The position numbers were made by a program, and so were the translations under genes. Source: Forficula auricularia (Eukaryota > Arthropoda > Insecta > Dermaptera > Forficulidae). From it: a stretch of 64,000 nucleotides of DNA. Below, piece by piece: positions 55,079 to 64,000 of the stretch (its first letter is position 1; every line of letters starts with the position of its first letter). The stretch spans positions 1,103,101 to 1,167,100 of the forward strand of contig JALMQS010000828.1 of assembly GCA_024734495.1 (NCBI GenBank). Direction: 5' to 3'. The notes below the pieces were generated by a model. The model searched no databases, was not told the origin of the DNA, and saw only the letters and a list, made by a program, of their open reading frames with translations.

Positions 55079-58000
55079 CTAGAAAATCACAAATTAAAAT
55101 TAACCTTCAATTAATTTCTAATATGGATATATATATTACACATGTGCGGAAGAACAACATTAATTCCAAATTAAGAAATACTTACAGATTCAAATTGGAA
55201 ATAATCTTGACCTGGGCTGGAGTATGATTGGTCTGGGATGAGACTGTGGCCTTCTCGTTCTTTCGAGATGATTTTCTTTTCTTCTCCTGAGATGAAACCT
55301 TTGCCAGATTTTGTTTTTCCTGGGATTACGTTTCCTTCTTTGTCCTGGGTTGCTCCAGTAAGAGTTTTTCCATTATCTTTCTGTGGAGGAAGATAAACTA
55401 TACCCGTATCCCCTCTAGGAATTGGGGTAGTAACAACTTTGTGCGGAGGGAGATAAACGCCCGACGGTTGAGTAGAGAATTGTTCAATTTCATTGGATTT
55501 GATTGTCGTAGCCGACACTAAATCATCTTGAATTAAATTAGTTGTAATTTCAAGTGTTTCATCTGAAATCTTTTCCGTTGTTTCATCTTTTGTAATTGAC
55601 ACTATCGTAGATGTATCTTCTGTTTCAGAGCTAGATGTTACTATTTCAGGTATAGTCGAAACTTCTGTTTTGGAGATAGAAGTTACTATTTCAGGTATGA
55701 TCGAATCTTCTGTTTTAGAACTAGAGGTTGCAATTTCAGTTATAGTCGAATCTTCTATCTTAGAGCTTGAGGTTATTATTTCAGCTGCATTTGACAATTG
55801 TGTTTGAGTTTCAGTTTCTACAGTTGAGTCGATATCTGGAGGAAGATAAATTCGCGTTTGTGTTTCAGTTTGTTCAGTTGAATCGATATCCTGTGGGAGA
55901 TAAGTTGGTGTTGGCTCAGGTCCTTCTGTTGAAAGTATTTCGGGACTTGGTGGAAGATAAGTTCGATCGATGTACGGTCGAGAATGAACTAACGCAGATA
56001 ATGAGAGGAAGACAACCAAAAATATCTGTTAAACAAATAAAAAACAAGTAAATAAAATTGCACACTTGAAGTCCAACAAGTACTTAAATCCTATCAAGAT
56101 GACTTCAACTTTTATTATTAGTTTCAGTTGCTTTTATTAATTAAGTGATTTGAACAAGAATTCTATAATTAGTATCTTTATTAAATAGATATATAAGTAT
56201 CAAACACTTAGAAATAGATTTCAATTAACTAAATTAATTATCATTAAAGAATTCAGCGATTACTAGATAATTATTATAGAATGTATTAATTGCATTGATT
56301 GCTTCAGATTTAACAATTTTGATTAAAGTATAAAGCAAATTTTGCAAACATGATATATTATAAGCTTATAAAAAATATAGTAGTAATAAAAAATATTTTT
56401 AGAAAATTCGCTTTAAAAAGTAGAAACATGTTTACCATCCAATGTCAAGATGTGAAAGGTGAAAATTAAAAAAAAACTTAATCCTTTTTAAGCTTTTTTT
56501 TAAATACATTACCTACGAAATTTCAATATTCATGACTAAAATAAAAATATGGGCCATTATTTATTATAAATTTTATGTTAAAAGCGCCCATGTTTTTATT
56601 TCTTTAATTTTTTCGTCTTTTTGAAATAAACGGGCTTTTTTCTAATTTTTTTTTTAATATATTATTGTTTTATGTTTTATACTTTGAAATTCGCATATTT
56701 CACACTTTGATTTTGGCTGGAAAACAGCAACATGTTTTTCCTAGATTAATAGAAAAAACTCCCTTGGACTTATCTTGTGAGTAGTGATTTTTTTTTAATA
56801 TTTAAATTCTATTTTTTCAAGTTTAAATTAAATTTTTTTCTTTTAATATCAGGGCTATAACTATAGAATGTGCCACCCTCAAGCATAATTTTTAATTCCG
56901 CTCACATTCCGAGTTATTATTAAATCATCAAGGGTAAGTAATATTATTAAAAAATGTTTCACCAAGTACCAACACTAAATTCCTTAAAACTATAGTAAGT
57001 AATATTATTGTAACATGTTAATAAACAATTTTATGAAAATTTAAAAATGTTTTATTACAAAATAAATAACAATAAAATAAGCTGTAACAATCACATTTAC
57101 TTAAATATAAAGTTTTTGTGCCGAGAGTAGCAGAATTTTTATATATTGAAGGAGACAATAAAGAGTGTGTCTTCTGCTGGAATCATAAATTTTATTTATT
57201 TATAACGAAACTATAGTCTCGTTATAAATAAATAAAATTTATAATTCCAGCAGAAGACACACTCTTTTATTGTCTCCTTCAATCACATTTACGCCACCTC
57301 AGCGAGAACAGTTTGTAAAAACGCGTTTAAACCCCCACAAGGCACCGCCCTTCAGGTAATGCCTGAGCGTTAGAGACGGGCCTGAGAATTGATGAAATAT
57401 TGTATTACCATCCCGAATACGTATATATAAATAATTCCAAGAAAATCAGTTTTCTAAAAATGAGTCAAAATTAGAATAGAAGATTCTACCCAGATAGACA
57501 GCAAACTAAGTAAAATAAAAGTAACTAGGAATATTTCAAAGCTTATTATTATTTTTGCACGGAAATTTTCTCTGGAGAGAGACGGACTGGTAGAAATTTT
57601 AATTGAATGTAATGGAAGGCAGCCCAGAGGTAGTGAGGAAAGAAAAAATTAACACATATCAATTAAGGTGTAATTTATTGGAATCCTTCCTCCTTTCCTT
57701 TCAAACCGACGTTTCGGAGGATTTTTCCCTCCTTCTTCGGTCAAAACGTCGGTTTGAAAGGAAAGGAGGAAGGATTCCAATAAATCACACCTTATTTGAT
57801 ATGACTTAATTTTTTCTTTCCTCACTACCCCTGGGCTGCCTTCCATTACTTATTATTATTAATTCAAGTGTATTTAGAATAATCAGTTTTTTATAAATTC
57901 GATTGTTTTAGGAGTAACTTAGAAAATAATTAAAATCTAACAATTTTTCAAAAATCAATTTTTTTAAATTTATTATTATAATAGTATTTAATTTCATATA

Positions 58001-60399
58001 TCCAGCAACCTGTATGAAGAAGATTTTCTACTTTGAATTTTATATAATATATTTTAAGCTAATAAAGTTTAATTATAAATATATTTTTCAGTAAATTTAA
58101 TTAATAGAATTTAAGAAGAAAAGCTCTTGCTTATTTATATCTGTAGATGATATGAATGGAAATCCGTCATAAAATTAAAACCAACGATTTTTATCAAGAT
58201 CAACAGAGGATCAATCCCGGAACTTGAGCATTTATTTACTTTTATTTTTTTCTCTTTGCTTTGTACTGTGCTGGAAGTTTATATACTAGAGTGGGTCGAA
58301 AAAACTGAATTTTTTTTCGAAAACGCTTTATTAATTTAATTCTATTCTTTCTAAGAAATTGCGCGTAAAAAAGTATATATTATTGATCAGAATTTAATTT
58401 ATTTAGGTTATTTAAACCTTAAAACAAGTATAAAACACTAGTGTGTTTATTTTAAAAATTTTAACTAATAAAAAAATATCGTGATTTTTGCAATTTTTCA
58501 TAAGTTTCAAGTTCAATGCGCGAGCGGAAGATGTTAACCGATTTTAATTTTTTATGCCATTTTTCTTCTTATTACAATAGGCAACTTTTCTGCACTAAAG
58601 AGTTTAAAAAAAAAATATTTCAGTTTTTTCGACCCACCCAATTATATACCCTCTGATACCCGGAGCCATGAAGACCAGTTTTTATTTTTAGTCATATGTA
58701 TACAGAAATTTATTTAATAGCGAAAATAGCTGGAGGAATTATTATTTCAATAAACATAATTTTTGAAATAGTTGACTAAATAATTAATTTCGCTAAATTA
58801 TTACTATGTTCTCAAGGATGCAAATTTAATTGTTCTCTCTAATTTATTAAAAAAATCGTTAAATTACATCGCAATTTAGGAAAAAGACTTTGTATACTCA
58901 AAAATCGTCAATTTTTAGTTAGTGTTTGCATTCTGAGGCTTTTAGCTTACTTTTTCAGTGGAAAAATAGCCCAAGTCAAAAAACACCCTATTTTGGAATT
59001 TATTTTTAAAAGTTCAATTTCTTTGTCATATTAATTTGATATTTTAGGAAGGATACTCAAAATGGAAAATTCTCGTCTGCTTGTCTAGATCACTTATTAA
59101 TACCCTAGTTTTCATTTTATTTATCATAGATAATAGCCCACAGCTAGCGCAGGCCAAGATCGAGCATTGGTCGTACACGAACAATTTCGAGCCACTTTTG
59201 ACCCTCCTGCAGCTCAGAACCCATTTGAGATACAGAGCTAAAACTATACACATGTAATTATGTAATCGATCTTGAAGAGAGTACCAAATTTCAATAATAT
59301 AACTTAAATAGATTCTGAGATATGGGCTTGAGAAAATTTTGGCACTGACTGACTGACTGACTGACAGGTCATCAAAACCTATAGGGCACCTTCTTCATTC
59401 CAGAATCATGCAATTTTGGATGCTGGTAGAGTTTGGGAAACAAATAAAGAAAAAAATTCCAAAAACCCAAACTTTCTCTCTTTCAACACCTAAATAAAGG
59501 GGTGAAAAATATAGGGTAAATTTGCATCTATTATAAATATGAAATGAATCTAGGATGCTAAAATTTGGCATAATGGTAGAGTTTGGAATAATAATAAAGA
59601 AAAATAAGAAATACCCAGACATTCTAGAATTATGGATTCTAAATTTTTAATTTAAATTATTTTCATGAAACTTGGCTGTTACAAATTATGCCATTAGGGT
59701 AAATGAACTAAATTCACGAACAGCCAATTTCATGAAAATAATTTAAATTAAAAATTCAGAATACACAAATCTAAATTGTCATTAAAAATGGAAGGAATGA
59801 ATTTTAATTGGAATACTATTTTCTTTAAGATGCGTTATTATTTAAAAAAATACAAAAGTTTCATAAATATGAGACTGAAGTATAATATTGTTAAAATTAT
59901 ATCTAATTTTAAATAACCCTGACTTACAAATAAATAAATAATATAAAATTTGTTAACGGGACAAAAGTCTTCATTCCTCTTGTTTTTCCTGCCTGTCCCT
60001 AGAAATAGCTTAGGTTTTTCTCCCATGTAAAAATCCTAGAGTTATGAGGAATGAGGGAATAGGAATTCATATTCCATGACTTCTCTCTAAGACTTTTCCA
60101 AAAGATATAAATATTGTTAGGCTGTTAGTCAATATGAGTAACATCCCGGGGAGGGGGAGGATAACTCAAATTTGAAATGATATCGTATTGTCATCAGAAA
60201 AAAGTATGTGTGAAAAAGTTTAAGAAAACTGACACAGAAGTCCCACAAAAAATCGATCTGTACATTAAACATAAAAAAACAAACCGAGAATCAGCCCTAA
60301 ATGTATTTTTTTTTTTATTATGAACCAAAATGAAATACCAATTTGATTATTTAAATTAAAAAGAAATCAATTTTTTCTGGTCTTTGTCCTTACCTTCAT
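54740..60399 (-). CDS. RR-type (chitin_bind_4) cuticular protein with YLPP motifs
   Basis: Exons on the minus strand: 60399-60394 (ATGAAG), 56025-55186 and 55078-54740, all phase 0, about 394 residues. Signal peptide MKIFLVVFLSLSALVHS, then YLPP or YLPQ motifs at about residues 25, 44, 62, 193 and 213. A Ser/Thr/Glu-rich segment holds four 15-residue repeats (84-143). The C-terminal Rebers-Riddiford chitin-binding domain (about 284-345) runs from YKFGYEVNHPESLLNF to VTGGYFVLLPDGRKQIVEYV and ADKNGYHPRIHYE. RR domains bind chitin in the procuticle. The LPDG and NGYHP spacing looks closest to the pro-resilin-like/RR-2 side, but I cannot be sure of the subclass. The architecture is classic for insect cuticle genes: a tiny Met-Lys first exon and a long first intron. 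Confidence 0.92.
55186..56025 (-). CDS. Exon 2 of cuticular protein gene (signal peptide, YLPP and repeat region)
   Basis: The acceptor is TTGTTTAACAG and the donor TCT/GTAAGT. It has 280 codons. It holds most of the signal peptide, five YLPP/YLPQ motifs, and a 45-bp tandem repeat (four copies, about 55600-55790) coding EIxTSxSKxExSxIx units. Confidence 0.92.
57146..57282. mobile_element. Near-perfect palindromic MITE, ~65-bp arms
   Basis: TTGAAGGAGACAATAAAGAG, TGTGTCTTCTGCTGGAATCA and TTTATTTATTTATAACGA are repeated inverted with almost no loop. Confidence 0.85.
57555..57850. mobile_element. Foldback MITE 'GGAAGGCAGCCCA', second copy
   Basis: ATGTAATGGAAGGCAGCCCA at 57607 is repeated inverted at 57830. 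~115-bp arms with AAACCGACGTTTCGGAGG. The flank GAGAGAGACGGACTGGTAGA (57573) matches the inverted flank at about 31760, so it belongs to a longer shared unit. Confidence 0.75.
59080..59625. repeat. 'ACTGACTGAC' repeat family, copy 2
   Basis: CACTGACTGACTGACTGACA, CAGAATCATGCAATTTTGGA and TAAAGGGGTGAAAAATAT are spaced as in 39830-40440. Non-coding. Confidence 0.55.
59634..59764. repeat. Palindrome, ~48-bp arms
   Basis: TTTAATTTAAATTATTTTCA, TGAAACTTGGCTGTT is repeated inverted around a 35-bp loop. Confidence 0.75.
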
Positions 60400-60463
60400 G
60401 ATGGATGGATGGACCCCTTGAGCTGTGCTACTATGTCTCTTGGAACACCCTGGTCAGTTGAAT
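60394..60463 (-). CDS. Exon 1 of cuticular protein gene (5'UTR plus ATGAAG)
   Basis: Minus-strand CATCATGAAG is followed at once by the strong donor GTAAGG. ATGAAG joins in frame to exon 2 (ATATTTTTGG...) to give MKIFLVVFLSLSALVHS, a textbook signal peptide that exon 2 alone lacks. The 5' leader of about 64 bases runs from the initiator at 60463. Only two codons are coding (60399-60394). Confidence 0.85.
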
Positions 60464-60496
60464 GATTGATACCTGGTCCGCCACCAGGACTATATA
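60460..60496 (-). promoter_or_regulatory. TATA box and initiator of cuticular protein gene
   Basis: On the minus strand TATATA starts at 60496. TCATTC, matching the arthropod initiator TCAKTY, puts +1 at about 60463, 33 bases downstream. This spacing fits a core promoter. About 100 bp further upstream (60597-60620) lies an A-rich tract that could be a retroposon tail. Confidence 0.6.
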
Positions 60497-61840
60497 CCGG
60501 CGGATTCGTCAGCATCCCGAACGCGGCGACGATTGATGTCTTCTTCTTTTGGGGTTTGGTGGGGACGTCGAGAAGGTCACCATTGTCAACGACGATAAAA
60601 ATAAAAAAAAAAATAAAAAAATCTGCTCATCTTCATCCCAATTTAGACCTTGCTAATATTCACTAATGGGCCCTTAAGGAAAGCCACATTGGAATGACCA
60701 CAACACAGCCCCTCTGCAAATAACACGATGACGAACACCACATCCGTGTCCGCTGATTAGGAAGTTCAAATGCAACTTAATTTTTAATCAATATGTTTTC
60801 CTCAGGGATTAAAAGATATTGTTTGTTTTTTCTTTCTATTTTTCCTCTAGAAATTCGTAGTCATTCCGATTGAGAGGGGATTTACTCAGTCGAAATTCAA
60901 TTCTTCTAATAGAAAAATCAAATCATTAATAATAAATTAATCATTATCAAAACGACAATGATTAGATTTTTCCATCCCCTAATGACGTAAATAGTGACTT
61001 AAGATATAAATATCAGGTCCTTATGCGTAAAGTCTAATTAATTACCTTTCAAACAACATTTCTTTCGGGTATTCTATGGTATAAATTATTTTTTAGCCCT
61101 ATTTTTTGCCTACATGAACACCTTTGGCACACCTAGTTACAACTCTATCATATTTACAGATTGGACCTTGTATTTTATCTATATTTTTAGTTCAATATTG
61201 TACCCTTAAGAGTTGAACTAAGAGAGGATTGTGAACTTGCGGCCTTGTGGGGAATTACCTTCAACCAGGGGCGTAGATCTGGATGTTAACCATCCCGTTT
61301 CTACGGGTCTTCTAAATGCGTCCAGTATGATCAAAATGAGGAAAGATAATTATGGCTATTATTTAAACTTAACTATCTCTACTATTAACCGTATATATTA
61401 ACACTTTTTTAGGATTTCTTTCAAAAGTAAAATAGGACTCTATTAGTGTTGCTAAAATGTCCGTCTTTGTATGGCAGCAGTTTTAGCTCGTAACTATTAT
61501 AAATAAAATACAAAACTTGAAATTTTCAAGCTATATAATAATTTTCCTCAAAATCAAAAATACTAAAACAATTTTAATCAAATTATCTTGAAGTGGGTCA
61601 AATTTTTTGTCCGGTTCAAATACAAAATATTTTTTTATCTTGGGATGTGAGGAATCGGTCAGGGTTATTAAATATTAAAATGTGTACTATATATAATATG
61701 AATGTTTCATTACACACTTTATATTTTTTTAAATATCTTAATATGTATACGGCGAAATTAAAATTTTGTATCATTATTATTTTTTTAATTAAAAAATAAT
61801 TAGTTTTATACTGCCTTTCCGAATTATTTAAATTATAGTT
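60497..61840. other. Upstream region of cuticular protein gene
   Basis: 60500-60770 is GC-richer, with an A-rich tract (60597-60620). The rest is AT-rich. 61268 carries a hAT-like CAGGGGCGTAGATCT end. No gene recognised. Confidence 0.45.
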
Positions 61841-61899
61841 TTTAAGGAATTTGGTGTTGGTACTTGGTGAAACATTTTTTTATTTAAATTATTTCTTAT

Positions 61900-62028
61900 T
61901 TAAGGTAGTTGTATCACCAAATGCGTTTTATTAGGATTTTTTTGAAATTTAGACAGATTATTATTTAAATACTTCTGCATCGATTGGTGGCAAAACGAAA
62001 TTTACGAACAATATAGTTCCGGAGATAT
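61900..62028. mobile_element. Truncated third copy of TTAAGGTAGTTG element
   Basis: TTAAGGTAGTTGTATCACCA, AATTTAGACAGATTATTATT and TCTGCATCGATTGGTGGCAA match 30928-31060. The right part is lost. It is preceded by the TTGGTGTTGGTACTTGGTGA repeat. Confidence 0.7.
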
Positions 62029-62315
62029 CTCTGTGAAAAAACACATCAATAAAAACACTTAACAAATTGTTTGTTTATGTTCCTGCAAAAAAATAGTGAG
62101 AGATAAATGGCTAAAGCTCGAACGGCGAGACCCAGTAGATGTAGCTACGAAATCGCCAGTTTATTTTTGTGGAGATTACTTTGATGCACTGGCGCAAACA
62201 CGCGGGGGGGGGGGGGGGGCTAAGGGGACTGAATCCCCCCAGGGAGACGAAAAAGAAATGCTAAAATGAAAAAATTAACAAATGAAAATGAAAAAAATAT
62301 TTGATAAATTATATA

Positions 62316-62713
62316 GCCCAGGGAAATTAGACTTCTGCTGGCCAATAAATATGCACAAGCTGGAAATAATTTGAATGAACGTTAGGCACCCCAAAAAAGA
62401 GTTAAATAAGTTTGTGATGGTTTCTGGCTGGTGCTAAAAACCACGAAAATTTGGACTTTTTTCAGATTTTGTGCTATTTTATTTTGGTAAAAATGAAATT
62501 TTCTTTTGGACGCATGGTTTTAGAGTTATAAGCGAAAATCGGAATAAAGTCCAAAATTTTCGTGGTTTTTAGGGGCTCAAAAATTTAGCACGAGCCAGAA
62601 ACCGTCACTAACTCATATAACTCTTATTTGGGATGCCTAACGTCGATTAAAATTATTTTCAGTGTGTACATATTAATTGGCAAGCGCGGCCTTTTTTCGG
62701 TCTAGTTTCTCCC
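62316..62713. mobile_element. Foldback with ~170-bp arms
   Basis: ACGTTAGGCACCCC, GGTTTCTGGCTGGTGCT and CCACGAAAATTTGGAC are repeated inverted (AAAATTTTCGTGG, AGCACGAGCCAGAAACC, GGGATGCCTAACGT). Confidence 0.75.
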
Positions 62714-64000
62714 AACATAATTAAATGAATTCTGGGTAAATATTAGCTATTTGCCTTAATATAACCTTGTTCCTTCGGATGATTCTTGCATTTTTTATTT
62801 TTATCACAATAAACAACAAAATAACTAATAAAAGATGCAGAAAGGCGTAATCATACGAAAAATTCAAGCTAGACGAGCAAGAGTGAATAAAAATGACGTC
62901 ATTCTCTTCCGATTTGTGTTTCAAACATAATGGCCGATTAATCTTATTATTAGTCTTATTAATCCCAATGTTTAAATTAAAACTGGGTCATTTTTTATAA
63001 TCCTTTAAACATATATTTTTCCCTAAAACCATTTATTCTTTGGTTCTTGAATACTGTCATCATGACTATTTTTTATTTTAAACTTCTATTCATTCTACAA
63101 ATTTTAAGACCGAGCTGATAGGGGTCCTTTGATAATTACTATTTTTTCGACTTTTCAAAATTTCGAAAAATATTTATTCGATAATTACCATTATTAAAAC
63201 CACTTTTTGGTATTGAGTTCTCTTTTTTTAGTTATTTTGAATTGATTTTTATTGTTAACAGGTGTTTAAAATAAATAATTAGTATTTTAGTTTGTTGAAA
63301 GAAAATCAAAATCAAAAATCGCCCGCGGGGCACGTGTTGGACAGCACTGGTCTAGAACAAGGCCGATTGACTAAATGAGGATGAAATGAAACACTTCTGC
63401 TATCATCCTTTGAGAGTCGTAATTATCTGCAATTCCACATTTTAATTACCTAGTTTTTACTTTACTATTATATAAGTACATGGTGTAGTATTATAAACGT
63501 ATATGAAAAATTGGTGGTTTTTTAATTTTTTTGAAAATATCTAAAAAAACTTATATAGTAAACAAACATGTTATTTTAAGAAATATTAATTATTTTGTCA
63601 AAATGTCTCTGAGATTGTTTTCCGTTCATTTCTCAATGAGGAACAAAATTCTGTGTGTCCGGGGCAAGTTTTCCAACTTTTTATAATTTTAATTTTGTAT
63701 TTTGTATTTTTATCTTTTTTGAAATAAACAGGATATCATTGCATTCCCTATACCTTTATCTAGAAACTAGAAAAATTATTTTTCAAAAAAGTAAATATAG
63801 TTCTTGACAGCAAATGGTTAAGTCTGATCATGTGAAGTTGGAAATTGTGCCCCGTATATGCGGGCCAAGTTTTCCAGCCTGCTAAAAATGTACGAGGGCA
63901 AATTTTCCAACTATACTTTAAATGATAAAACACAATTATAAATCTTGCTTGTTACTTAATATGTATTTTTTAATGTTAACTAAAAAGGCATAATAATAGA
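62714..64000. other. AT-rich end of window, no gene
   Basis: 63310-63349 is a hAT-like right end (GCCCGCGGGGCACGTG ... CAGCACTG). GGGCAAGTTTTCCAAC-like words occur at 63662, 63861 and 63897. Confidence 0.5.

Larger units (their letters stand above)
56026..60393 (-). other. Intron 1 of cuticular protein gene (4.4 kb)
   Basis: Bounded by GTAAGG and AACAG on the minus strand. It contains the palindromes at 57146-57282, 57555-57850 and 59634-59764 and the ACTGAC repeat at 59080-59620. No other exon recognised. Confidence 0.75.

Noticed and set aside
57603..57846. Paired frames MNVMEGSPEVVRKEK and MEGSPGVVRKEK on opposite strands
   Set aside because: They arise from the two inverted arms of one palindromic MITE.
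61593..61799. 68-codon frame MGQIFCPVQIQNIF
   Set aside because: AT-rich, no domain, no coding context.

Overview
The window is AT-rich arthropod DNA, almost certainly insect. It has spliced genes with multi-kilobase introns, an insect-type Rebers-Riddiford (RR) cuticular protein gene, mariner, RTE and jockey/CR1-like elements, Helitrons and a very high density of small foldback transposons. No bacterial-type gene organisation is present. The species cannot be named from the sequence.

Two genuine cellular genes are visible, and they point tail to tail. (1) On the + strand, the 3' part of a gene for a probable extracellular protein: a Gln-rich and Pro/Ser/Thr-rich N-terminal part followed by two FAS1 (fasciclin) domains at the C-terminus. 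Seven in-frame exons (5067-5524, 10218-11343, 13893-14008, 14108-14245, 17096-17294, 18621-18836, 30217-30305) give 780 codons including the stop. The 5' end, with start codon and signal peptide, lies outside the window or was not recognised. (2) On the - strand, a complete three-exon RR cuticular protein gene: a tiny first exon coding only Met-Lys (60394-60399, with TATA box and initiator upstream), a 4.4-kb intron, then exons 56025-55186 and 55078-54740. It encodes about 394 residues: signal peptide, YLPP-type motifs, a four-fold 15-residue Ser/Thr repeat and a C-terminal chitin-binding domain.

Everything else is mainly transposon-derived. 0-5 kb: the end of a Helitron with a G-rich minisatellite, a hammerhead-like foldback, and a large rearranged inverted repeat built from a ~115-bp unit. 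5.6-6.7 kb: a head-to-head dimer of TTAA-flanked elements. 7.3-9.8 kb: a foldback element, a 5'-truncated RTE retrotransposon, and a tRNA-like foldback interrupted by a jockey-like tail. 11.7-12.5 kb: a TTAA element. 13 and 19 kb: tRNA-like foldbacks, a hAT MITE and a complete small Helitron. 16.2 kb: an internally deleted mariner. 20.4-22.9 kb: a mariner split by a jockey/CR1-like insertion. 25-30 kb: Helitron, TTAA element, tRNA-derived SINE head and a 0.9-kb foldback. 31-53 kb: nested foldbacks, tandem repeats, hAT MITEs and one ~5-kb hAT-type non-autonomous element (48051-53027) with a perfect 8-bp target duplication. 57-63 kb: smaller palindromes.

The most unusual patterns are as follows. 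A hammerhead-ribozyme-like core (CTGANGA, hairpin, GAAA, enclosed by a stem I) recurs in several unrelated foldback families. Several MITE families share TTAA-GG termini, including a dimer that shares one TTAA. A tRNA-like module occurs as a head-to-head hairpin. All coordinates of repeats are from reading by eye and may be off by some bases.
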